In this document: one piece after another, positions 1 to 5,731 of the stretch
Layout of the letters: each line of letters opens with the position of its first letter
How positions within the stretch are numbered: the stretch's first letter is position 1
Assembly: GCA_902797515.1 (NCBI GenBank)
Contig: CADBSX010000137.1
Coordinates: 1-10,358 of the forward strand
DNA length: 10,358 bases
Direction of reading: 5' to 3'
From: an uncultured Eubacteriales bacterium
GTDB lineage: Bacteria; Bacillota; Clostridia; Christensenellales; Borkfalkiaceae
Position numbers and translations under genes: made by a program
Notes under the pieces: model-generated
Told to the model about the DNA's origin: nothing
What the model saw: only the letters and a program-made list of their open reading frames with translations
The model's database searches: none

Positions 1-1
1 A

Positions 2-91
2 ATTGAAGAATTATATGACATAATGTATGAAGTAGCAAAAAGAAGCATTTATTACTATTTTAGCAAGTATGGCGAAAAAAGTTTCAGATGA
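2..91 (+). CDS. 3' end of an unrecognised gene (partial)
   Basis: An open frame enters from the left edge and stops at TGA 89-91, giving 29 residues that begin IEELYDIMYEVAKRS and finish SKYGEKSFR. The segment is probably helical, with a tyrosine-rich stretch (YYY) and a basic end. It is too short to assign to a family. That it is a real gene end is supported by the strong hairpin terminator about 60 nt downstream on the same strand (152-195). The DNA is AT-rich and uses codons such as ATA, TTA and AGA more freely than the minus-strand genes of the window. It could instead be a chance open frame, since only 90 bases are visible. Confidence 0.5.
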   Translation: MEELYDIMYEVAKRSIYYYFSKYGEKSFR

Positions 92-151
92 TTGGAGTGC
101 TTTTTGGTGTTCTTTCTATGGTTTGGTGTACTTTTAGTGCGTCTTATACAA

Positions 152-195
152 CTAAAAAACGTCTTTTGTCCGCCAAGACAAAAGGCGTTTTTTAG
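152..195 (+). terminator. Long intrinsic terminator, possibly bidirectional
   Basis: A 19-nt left arm (152-170) and a 19-nt right arm (177-195) pair with a single A/G mismatch around a 6-nt loop, CGCCAA. The left arm carries a run of six A and the right arm a run of six T (188-193), so the structure can act as a Rho-independent terminator in both directions. It would end transcription of the plus-strand gene that stops at 91. The last 11 bases of the right arm are also the first 11 bases of the 22-bp repeat that occurs again at 995-1016. Confidence 0.82.
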
Positions 196-206
196 AACGA
201 TACGTT
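185..206 (+). repeat. 22-bp direct repeat, left copy
   Basis: This 22-bp sequence, starting GCGTTTTTTAG and ending AACGATACGTT, recurs without mismatch at 995-1016. Bases on either side differ between copies (G184 versus T994; T207 versus C1017), so the repeat is exactly 22 bp. Its inner part resembles a small inverted repeat, GAACG-ATA-CGTT. The two copies are 810 bp apart and enclose the acetyltransferase gene with its promoter. The left copy overlaps the right arm and T-tract of the terminator at 152-195. Confidence 0.9.
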
Positions 207-225
207 TCGATTACGCGGAACGCGA

Positions 226-242
226 TGCGCGCTTTGCGCGTG
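226..242. repeat. Small GC-rich inverted repeat upstream of the acetyltransferase promoter
   Basis: CGCGC (228-232) and GCGCG (236-240) pair around TTT, with two further G-T wobble pairs outside. It lies just upstream of the proposed -35 element (250-255) in an otherwise AT-rich stretch. There is no following T-tract, so it is not a terminator. It might be an operator or merely a GC-rich patch; nothing in the sequence settles this. Confidence 0.3.
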
Positions 243-249
243 AAAAGGA

Positions 250-278
250 TTGTAGTTTCGCGTTTTTTATGATATACT
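250..278 (+). promoter_or_regulatory. Sigma-A-like promoter for the acetyltransferase gene
   Basis: The -10 hexamer TATACT (273-278) matches TATAAT at five of six positions and is preceded by TG at 270-271, an extended -10. A weak -35, TTGTAG (250-255), sits upstream with a 17-bp spacer. Transcription would start near 285, leaving a leader of about 37 nt before the ATG at 322. This short leader contains no attenuator hairpin or leader-peptide arrangement. The promoter lies inside the repeat-bounded module, so the gene carries its own expression signal. Confidence 0.6.
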
Positions 279-321
279 GATAAAAAAGATTTACAAATCG
301 GGATTTAGCGAGGTAAATATA

Positions 322-981
322 ATGAAAAAAGGAAAGACGCCTGATCCGAATACCATACATCCGATAGCCGATTATAACAAAGAAATATACGTTAAACCGA
401 CTGTCAAGAATAAAAACATCATTGTCGGTGATTTTACCTATATAGCCGATTCGGATTTTGAAAGCCACGTTACGCACCATTACGAGCGGAACGGCGACAA
501 ACTGATCATCGGCAAGTTCTGTCAGATCGCCGCAGGCGTGGAATTCGTTATGAACGGCGCAAATCACCAAATGAACGCAATCACGACTTTTCCTTTCTAC
601 ACGCTTGAAGGCTGGAATATGGAACCGCCGAAGGCATCCGATCTACCGCTTAAAGGCGATACCGTGATAGGCAACGACGTATGGATCGGACAGAACGCGG
701 TCATTCTCCCCGGTGTTCATATAGGTGACGGTGTAATCATAGGCGCAAACAGCGTCGTCGGCAGTGACGTCGATCCTTATACAATAGCTGTCGGAAATCC
801 TGCAAAATCTTTAAGAAAACGCTTTGATAACGAGCTGATAGAACTGCTACTGAAATTCAGATGGTGGGACAAAGAAATCGACGAGATCGACGCTCTGATC
901 CCGATTTTGACGTGCAGTGATTTGAATAAAGCCAAGGAAGAAATAAAGAAACGGTTAATTTTGCGAAAGCAGCGGAAATAG
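322..981 (+). CDS. Vat/CatB-type xenobiotic O-acetyltransferase
   Basis: Predicted cytoplasmic enzyme of 219 aa in the left-handed beta-helix (hexapeptide) xenobiotic acetyltransferase family, which moves acetyl from acetyl-CoA to a drug hydroxyl. It aligns best from memory with Vat streptogramin A acetyltransferases: PDPN near the N-terminus, VKPT at 24-27, GDKLIIGKFC at 58-67, MNGANHQM at 77-84 with the probable catalytic His82, LPLKGD at 108-113, IGNDVWIG at 116-123, PGVHIGDG at 130-137, GNPAK at 158-162, and a C-terminal helix with the WW pair at 181-182. Length equals that of known Vat proteins (about 210-220). AGGT (311-314) lies 7 nt before the ATG. It is the only complete plus-strand gene and is bounded by 22-bp direct repeats, suggesting acquisition. 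The family is certain; the actual substrate (streptogramin A, chloramphenicol or another alcohol) is not, and NHQM replaces the NHRM of characterised Vat enzymes. Confidence 0.9.
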   Translation: MKKGKTPDPNTIHPIADYNKEIYVKPTVKNKNIIVGDFTYIADSDFESHVTHHYERNGDKLIIGKFCQIAAGVEFVMNGANHQMNAITTFPFYTLEGWNMEPPKASDLPLKGDTVIGNDVWIGQNAVILPGVHIGDGVIIGANSVVGSDVDPYTIAVGNPAKSLRKRFDNELIELLLKFRWWDKEIDEIDALIPILTCSDLNKAKEEIKKRLILRKQRK

Positions 982-994
982 ACGTTACGTTTGT

Positions 995-1016
995 GCGTTT
1001 TTTAGAACGATACGTT
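995..1016 (+). repeat. 22-bp direct repeat, right copy
   Basis: An exact copy of 185-206, lying 14 nt after the stop of the acetyltransferase gene. Its last base is the first base of the reverse-strand stop codon (TGA, 1016-1018) of the YgjP-like gene. Here the inner palindrome is complete: GAACG-ATA-CGTTC at 1005-1017. Unlike the left copy, it is not preceded by a matching hairpin arm, so it does not form a good terminator in either direction. Confidence 0.9.
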
Positions 1017-1684
1017 CAAAAATGCAATCGTGTCTTTTCGCCGTTTTCTCTCAAATATTTTCTCGTTTCTCTCCAACTCGGCAATAACTGCGTTAGAAGT
1101 CTTTTAAATCCCGCGCCGTGATTTGCATACTTCAAATGACATAATTCGTGTATCACCACGTATTCGAGGCAAAATTCCGGCAAGGATACGAGATAAAAAG
1201 AAAGATTTATCTTTCCCGTTTTCGGATTGCAACTGCCCCAACGGGAAACCGTTTTGCGGATAGATACCAAAGTCGGTTTCAATCCGCTCTTTTTTTCGGT
1301 TTCGATAAAATATTTTTCCGCTTTTTTTTCAAGTTGTTTCGTTAAAAATTTCGCCGCGGCGGCGGCATTGTCTTTCGCCTTTTTCAAAAACAAAAATCCG
1401 CCCGAAATATACGTTTTCCCCGTTTCAATAATTTTTACGGTGATTTTTTCGCCGAAAAAATAAAAACTTTCCCCGTCGGAAAATTCGCTTCGGGAAATAT
1501 TTTCTTCGTTTTTCGGCATTTTTCTTTCTATCCACGCGAGTTTCGATCTGAAAAAGTCTGCCGCCTCTTCGTCGCTTACGAACACAGGCACGGATAAAGT
1601 TATTCTGCCTGTCGGCGTAATTCTTATTATAATATTTTTAATTCTTTTCTTTTTATATTCTACGTTATATCCGCAAATTTCCAT
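1016..1684 (-). CDS. YgjP/WIP-family (DUF45) zinc metallopeptidase-like protein
   Basis: A 222-aa protein of the YgjP-like, DUF45 metal-dependent hydrolase family. The N-terminal beta-rich part (about 6-105) begins with the usual basic stretch and RITPTGRITLSVP (21-33). The catalytic part holds SRWGSC at 147-152 and the zinc motif HELCH at 179-183, followed by NHG with His189 as the likely third ligand. Length is normal for the family (about 220-240). Homologues are thought to be cytoplasmic metalloproteases, but their substrate is unknown. The ATG at 1682-1684 is supported by homology from residue 6 onward, yet it has no Shine-Dalgarno sequence and begins only 9 nt after a strong terminator hairpin. 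Its TGA stop (1016-1018) overlaps the right 22-bp repeat, and it converges on the acetyltransferase gene with only 34 nt between stops and no clear terminator of its own. Confidence 0.88.
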   Translation of the reverse strand: MEICGYNVEYKKKRIKNIIIRITPTGRITLSVPVFVSDEEAADFFRSKLAWIERKMPKNEENISRSEFSDGESFYFFGEKITVKIIETGKTYISGGFLFLKKAKDNAAAAAKFLTKQLEKKAEKYFIETEKKSGLKPTLVSIRKTVSRWGSCNPKTGKINLSFYLVSLPEFCLEYVVIHELCHLKYANHGAGFKRLLTQLLPSWRETRKYLRENGEKTRLHF

Positions 1685-1693
1685 CGTTTATCG

Positions 1694-1723
1694 AAAACGC
1701 CGCGGTTTTCCGCGGCGTTTTTT
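1694..1723 (-). terminator. Intrinsic terminator after rny, symmetrical
   Basis: A perfect 12-bp stem (1694-1705 with 1710-1721) has a CGCCGCGG core and a 4-nt loop. It ends 9 nt beyond the rny stop codon (1731-1733). On the minus strand the stem ends in four U; on the plus strand six T follow the core. It should end rny transcripts strongly. It also leaves no space for a separate promoter between itself and the YgjP-like start at 1684. Confidence 0.85.
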
Positions 1724-1730
1724 CCTGTGT

Positions 1731-3335
1731 TTATTTAGCGTATTCAACGCATCTCCACTCTCTGATCACGTTGACTTTTATCTGCCCGGGATATTCGAGT
1801 TCGCCCTCGATCTTCTTCGCTATGTCTTTCGCGAGGAACATCGCCTGACTGTCGTCTATCTGCTCCGGTTTGACCATAACTCTGACTTCTCTTCCCGCCT
1901 GAATAGCGTAAGCCTTTTCTACGCCTTTAAAGCCGTTTGCGATATTTTCGAGATCTTCGAGACGTTTTACGTAATTAGTGCTTGTCTCTCTTCTCGCCCC
2001 CGGGCGCGATCCCGAAATGGAATCCGCGGCTTGTACCAAAACCGCCTCGATGCATTTCGGCTCTACGTCGCCGTGGTGCGCCTGAATACAGTTCACGACC
2101 TTATTGCTCTCTTTGTATTTCTTCGCGAGATCCGTTCCTATCTGGATATGCGTTCCCTCGACCTCGAAATCGACCGCTTTTCCTATATCGTGCAGAAGTC
2201 CGCCGCGTTTGGCAAGCGTTACGTCCGCGCCGAGTTCGGCAGCCATTAAGCCGGCGAGGTGAGATACTTCCAAAGAGTGTTTGAGAACGTTTTGTCCGTA
2301 ACTCGTTCTGAATTTCAGCCTGCCGAGAAGTTTTACGAGTTCGGGATGCAATCCGAAAAGACCGGCGTCGAACATGGCCGCCTCGCCCGCTTCTTTTATC
2401 TGCGCGTCGAGTTCCTTTTTGACCTTTTCGACCGTTTCTTCTATTCTCGCGGGATGTATCCTTCCGTCCGCGATAAGTTTTTCGAGCGCTATTCTCGCGA
2501 CTTCTCTTCTCACGGGATCGAATCCCGAAAGAATAACGACTTCCGGCGTATCGTCGATGATGAATTCGATACCCGTCGCGTTTTCAAGGGATCTGATGTT
2601 TCTGCCCTCGCGACCGATTATTCTCGCTTTCATATCGTCGCTCGGAAGGGGTACGACGGAGACGGTTATCTCCGACGCCTGATCCGCGCTGCATTTCTGG
2701 ATGGCGAGACTGATAATGTCTTTCGCTTTCTTATCCGCCTCTTCTTTCGCTTCCTGCTCGATATTCCTGACCTGCAACGCGACGTCCCTTCTCGTTTCGT
2801 CGAGTATCGCTTCGGTCAGTTGAGATTTCGCTTCTTCTTTCGTAAGCCCCGAAATCTCTTCGAGTTTCGCGACTACCGTTTCAAACTCTTTGTCGATTTT
2901 TTCCTGTTTTGCGCTGATAGATTGAGCTCTTCTGTCCAGATCTCTCTTCTGCTGTTCGAGTTCTTCGCTCTTTTTCAAAAGATTTCCGTCTTTTTTATTG
3001 AGCAACTCTTCCTTTTGGTCAAGCCTCTGCTCCGTTCTCTGGAGTTCGGCGCGTTTCTCTCTCGTCTCCCTTTCAAAGTTTTGACGAAGTTTCAGTTCCT
3101 GCTCTTTAGCCTCAATTGCCGCTTCTTTACGGAGCGCCTTGCATTCCTGTTCGGCGTCCTCTTTCATCTTTGTTATTACGCTTTCTACCGATCCGATTTT
3201 TGATTTACGGATTACTTTAACGAATAAAATGCCTAAAACAACACCTAAAACAATACCGACAACCGCGCAAATTATCGGTAAAACGATATTCATTGCGTCA
3301 GTCGCTAAAAGCAGGGAGTTCAAGTACGTGTTCAT
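1731..3335 (-). CDS. rny: Ribonuclease Y
   Basis: RNase Y, the membrane-anchored endoribonuclease that starts bulk mRNA decay in many Gram-positive bacteria. The 534-aa chain shows the full family order: a transmembrane segment at about 17-40, a long Glu/Lys/Arg/Gln-rich coiled coil (about 50-215), a KH RNA-binding domain around 225-290 with the GREG loop at 241-244 ([13 protein letters not shown]), and an HD catalytic domain with KHSLEVSHL at 352-360, [10 protein letters not shown] at 380-389, AHHGD at 419-423 and the [14 protein letters not shown] segment at 437-450. Length is close to the usual 510-530. The ATG at 3333-3335 is chosen because a perfect GGGAGGT (complement of 3341-3347) lies 5 nt upstream; this gives about 16 residues before the membrane segment. 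It has its own promoter at 3396-3424 and a strong terminator at 1694-1723, so it is probably a single-gene transcript. Confidence 0.97.
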   Translation of the reverse strand: MNTYLNSLLLATDAMNIVLPIICAVVGIVLGVVLGILFVKVIRKSKIGSVESVITKMKEDAEQECKALRKEAAIEAKEQELKLRQNFERETREKRAELQRTEQRLDQKEELLNKKDGNLLKKSEELEQQKRDLDRRAQSISAKQEKIDKEFETVVAKLEEISGLTKEEAKSQLTEAILDETRRDVALQVRNIEQEAKEEADKKAKDIISLAIQKCSADQASEITVSVVPLPSDDMKARIIGREGRNIRSLENATGIEFIIDDTPEVVILSGFDPVRREVARIALEKLIADGRIHPARIEETVEKVKKELDAQIKEAGEAAMFDAGLFGLHPELVKLLGRLKFRTSYGQNVLKHSLEVSHLAGLMAAELGADVTLAKRGGLLHDIGKAVDFEVEGTHIQIGTDLAKKYKESNKVVNCIQAHHGDVEPKCIEAVLVQAADSISGSRPGARRETSTNYVKRLEDLENIANGFKGVEKAYAIQAGREVRVMVKPEQIDDSQAMFLAKDIAKKIEGELEYPGQIKVNVIREWRCVEYAK

Positions 3336-3395
3336 ACGTTACCTCCCGTTTTTTTTTCGTAAAATCCACCTTTAAAAATGAATATTACTTTATAT

Positions 3396-3424
3396 ATTTT
3401 AAACTATTACGGATTTAAAGTCAA
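3396..3424 (-). promoter_or_regulatory. Sigma-A promoter of rny
   Basis: Read on the minus strand, TTGACT (complement of 3419-3424) and TAAAAT (complement of 3396-3401) are separated by exactly 17 bp. Each hexamer matches the sigma-A consensus at five of six positions. Transcription would start near 3389, giving a leader of roughly 54 nt that ends in the strong GGGAGGT ribosome site. The surrounding 133-nt gap (3336-3468) is very AT-rich. I see no convincing GC-containing terminator for dxs in it; only A/T-run pairing is available around 3430-3465. Confidence 0.8.
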
Positions 3425-3468
3425 TATAATTTCAAGCAAAAAAAGGATTTTTGAAAATTTTTGCAAAA

Positions 3469-5259
3469 TTATATCAGATATTTTATGATATCGTCGGCGG
3501 AAAATCCGCAATCCGCCAACTGCTCCTTAACCGTCGCGTGCGCGATAAATTCGTCGGGGGCGCCTATATTTTTACATCTCACCGCATAACCTTTATCGGC
3601 GTAATAACCGAGCACGAAACTGCCGAAACCGCCGATACGCGCGTTTTCTTCGAGCGTTATCACGTTTTTGTCTTTAATTTCTTCAAGAATATTCTCGTCG
3701 AGAGGTTTCAATGCCCTCGCGTTGATTATTCCGACCGATTTCCCGCTCTTGTTTTTCACCTCTTCCGCGAGATTGAGCATTCTCGGACCGACGCACAGTA
3801 AAACGTTGTCCCCGTCCGAAAGTCTTTCCCAAAGCGAGTTCCCGATCGGCGTATGTTCGGTAAAGAAAATACTGTTTCCGTTCGGATACCTTATCGCGCA
3901 CGGAGCGTTTAAAGACAGACAGTGATCTATTATATCGGAAAGTTCCTTTTCGTCTTTCGGCGCGAATAAATGCATATTCGGAAACGAGCCGAAATATCCG
4001 ATATCGAAAAGTCCCTGATGAGTCATGCCGTCCGCGCCTACGAATCCCGCTCTGTCCGCAAGAAAAATAACGGGCAAATTCTGCATACAGACGTCCTGCA
4101 TTATCTGGTCGTACGCCCTCTGCAAAAAAGTCGAATAAATGCATACGAAAGGTTTAAGTCCTCCGAGCGCCTGTCCCGCGGCGAACGTCACGGCGTGTTC
4201 TTCGGCTATGCCGACGTCGAAAAACCTTTCGGGAAATTTACGCTCGAAACCTTCGAGCCCGACGCCGTTTTTCATGCCCGCGCATATCGCGGTGATACGC
4301 TCGTCTTTTTCCGCCTTTTCGCAAAGTATCTCGCTTACTTTAGCGGAAAACACGTTTTCGGACGCGTTGAGATTTTTTCCGACGCCGTGGAAATAATCGG
4401 GCTTGTTTTCCGCGTCCTTATATCCCTTTCCTTTAACAGTTCTGACGTGCAAAAGAACGGACCTTTTTCTGTTTTTGATATTAGTCAGAAGCCTTACGAG
4501 TTCTTTTATCTTGTGCCCGTCGAATATTCCGAGATATTTAAGTCCCGTTTGTTCTATTACGGCGGTATTGTTTATATTGACTTTTACGAATCTTTTAAAC
4601 CTCTTCAACGCCCCGCCGATAAAGTTCCAGCCGAAAACCTTATCGAAAAAGCCCATCATTCTGCCGTAAGATCTCTTCGTCGTCACCTTTGAAAACCACT
4701 TGTAAAGTCCGTTGTCGTTTTTGGATATCGACATGCCGTTATCGTTGAGTATTATCAAAAGTCCGCTCGGTTTTTTCTCGAAAGAGGTTATCGCTTCCAG
4801 ATTTTCGCCGTTGAAAAGCGACGCGTCGCCGACTATATTTATAACGTTATAATCTTCGCCGAGCGCGTCGCGCGCCGCGCAGTATCCGAGCGCGGCGGAA
4901 ACGGAATTGCCCGCGTGTCCGGAACAGAAAGCGTCGTAAGGACTTTCGAATATATTCGGAAATCCGCTTACGCCGTCTTTTTCCCGAAGAGTTCCGAATT
5001 TTTCGTTTCTCTCGGTCAATATTTTATATGCGTAAGACTGATGCCCGACATCGAAAACGAGTTTATCTTCGTCAAAATCGTAAACGTAGCAGAGCGCGAC
5101 GACGAGATCGACGAGCCCTAAATTCGACGAAAGATGTCCGCCGTTTTCGGTCACGACGGAGATTATTTTCTTTCTTATTTCGTCGGCTAAAATATCGAGT
5201 TCTTCGATTTTCAGTTTTTTTACGTCCGACGGTTTTTTGACGTTATCGAGTAAACTCAT
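3469..5259 (-). CDS. dxs: 1-deoxy-D-xylulose-5-phosphate synthase (variant motifs)
   Basis: Cytoplasmic thiamine-diphosphate enzyme that joins pyruvate and glyceraldehyde 3-phosphate to make DXP, the entry to the MEP isoprenoid pathway (also thiamine and pyridoxal). The frame is open to a TTG at 5301, but ATG 5257-5259 is preferred because the family alignment begins there (MSLLDNVKKPSDVKKL), giving 596 aa, slightly short of the usual 620. In that numbering: GGHLSSNLG at 40-48, VGHQSY near 71-76, the ThDP motif from VGDA (143-146) to NDN (172-174), IDGHKI-like FDGHKI near 246-251, catalytic Glu in IAEEHA (Glu353), DRAGFVGADGMTHQG around 402-416, and IRYPNG near 456-461. Variant positions are GDA for GDG and GHAGNS for the common GHSSTS. 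The start overlaps the upstream HD gene by 17 nt, so translation is probably coupled. Confidence 0.92.
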   Translation of the reverse strand: MSLLDNVKKPSDVKKLKIEELDILADEIRKKIISVVTENGGHLSSNLGLVDLVVALCYVYDFDEDKLVFDVGHQSYAYKILTERNEKFGTLREKDGVSGFPNIFESPYDAFCSGHAGNSVSAALGYCAARDALGEDYNVINIVGDASLFNGENLEAITSFEKKPSGLLIILNDNGMSISKNDNGLYKWFSKVTTKRSYGRMMGFFDKVFGWNFIGGALKRFKRFVKVNINNTAVIEQTGLKYLGIFDGHKIKELVRLLTNIKNRKRSVLLHVRTVKGKGYKDAENKPDYFHGVGKNLNASENVFSAKVSEILCEKAEKDERITAICAGMKNGVGLEGFERKFPERFFDVGIAEEHAVTFAAGQALGGLKPFVCIYSTFLQRAYDQIMQDVCMQNLPVIFLADRAGFVGADGMTHQGLFDIGYFGSFPNMHLFAPKDEKELSDIIDHCLSLNAPCAIRYPNGNSIFFTEHTPIGNSLWERLSDGDNVLLCVGPRMLNLAEEVKNKSGKSVGIINARALKPLDENILEEIKDKNVITLEENARIGGFGSFVLGYYADKGYAVRCKNIGAPDEFIAHATVKEQLADCGFSADDIIKYLI

Positions 5260-5731
5260 TTCCTTGCGTTTTTTTGCCGCGCTTGCGGAATATTTCCGCA
5301 AGCGCGCATTTCTTGTCGAAAAAAGTCAATATCCACGCTTCTTTACACCTCGGAAAAGAAAAAAGAGTAAGCGGAAACATATGGCTTTTTATCATATTCT
5401 TTTCCTTTTCGTTCAATACGTAATCTTTTTCGGCGTTTAAAAGCGCGATCTTCGCATGTTTAAAACCGTGAAAAGTGAATTTTTTATTTTTATGCCAGTC
5501 GTAGAGAAAATAATCGTGTAAAAGCGCGCCGCGACAAAGCGAACGCATATCGCATTTTATCCCGCGCCGCACCGCATACGAATAGCATTTTTCGGCGACT
5601 TTAACCGAATGTTCGTACACGGAAACGTCCGAGTGCGCGATATAGTTCTTCATTGACAGATATTTTTCGCCGCTGCATACTTCCGAGCATATTTCACGGA
5701 AAAACGCGTAATCGACTTCTCTTTTCTTCAT
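5243..5731 (-). CDS. Small HD-domain protein, probable metal-dependent phosphohydrolase
   Basis: A 162-aa protein made almost entirely of one HD domain. Likely metal ligands and their motifs are His41 in VYEHSVKVA, His72-Asp73 in GALLHDYFLYDW, His92 in HGFKHAKIA, His117 in KSHMFPLT, and Asp139 in FFDKKCA. This pattern (YEHS, LLHDxFLYDW, HGFxHxxIA, HMxPLT, DKxCA) is typical of a family of stand-alone HD proteins in Clostridia whose substrate is not known. No signal peptide or membrane segment is seen. The ATG (5729-5731) directly abuts the TAA of the aminopeptidase gene (5732-5734) with no gap, and its 3' end overlaps dxs, so it is embedded in the operon and probably translationally coupled on both sides. 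A 13-bp perfect inverted repeat lies within its last 25 codons. The fold is clear; the reaction is unassigned. Confidence 0.85.
   Translation of the reverse strand: MKKREVDYAFFREICSEVCSGEKYLSMKNYIAHSDVSVYEHSVKVAEKCYSYAVRRGIKCDMRSLCRGALLHDYFLYDWHKNKKFTFHGFKHAKIALLNAEKDYVLNEKEKNMIKSHMFPLTLFSFPRCKEAWILTFFDKKCALAEIFRKRGKKTQGNEFTR
5257..5266 (-). promoter_or_regulatory. Closely spaced ribosome site deciding the dxs start
   Basis: On the minus strand the start reads AAGGAAATG: AAGG lies only 2 nt from the ATG, closer than the usual 5-9 nt. It sits within the last codons of the upstream HD gene. This suggests that dxs relies on ribosomes finishing the upstream frame rather than on strong independent initiation. 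The alternative TTG at 5301 lies inside the 13-bp hairpin and adds residues not expected for the family. Confidence 0.45.
5278..5306. repeat. Perfect 13-bp inverted repeat upstream of the dxs start
   Basis: Arms 5278-5290 and 5294-5306 are perfect reverse complements around a 3-nt loop, with a CGCGCTTGCGG core. The structure is inside the coding end of the HD gene (residues about 142-152) and its dxs-proximal edge is 18 nt from the dxs ATG. On the minus strand an A-rich tract follows rather than a U-tract, so it is not a terminator for the operon. An RNA hairpin here could influence dxs ribosome access, operon mRNA processing or stability. Confidence 0.75.

Noticed and set aside
92..280. A 62-codon plus-strand open frame with a hydrophobic N-terminus (TTG start)
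   Set aside because: It begins right after another gene's stop with a TTG and no ribosome site, then runs through a strong terminator hairpin and the acetyltransferase promoter. It is most likely non-coding.
185..1016. Interpretation of the repeats as integron attC sites
   Set aside because: Neither copy shows the paired RYYYAAC and GTTRRRY core boxes or the usual two-arm attC structure, and no integrase gene is in the window.
2259..3203. A 314-codon open frame antisense to rny, and other long antisense frames opposite dxs and proC
   Set aside because: They are explained by the codon bias of the real genes: few sense TTA, CTA and TCA codons means few antisense stops. The products are low-complexity, rich in F, R and S, with no recognisable domain.
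3425..3468. A possible dxs terminator made from A/T runs (GCAAAAA pairing with TTTTTGC)
   Set aside because: The stem would be almost entirely A-T with a large loop and no separate U-tract. It is not convincing as an intrinsic terminator.
5260..5301. Fourteen-residue N-terminal extension of DXS from a TTG at 5301
   Set aside because: It lies within the palindrome and the HD coding sequence, has no ribosome site, and the DXS family alignment begins at the ATG at 5259.
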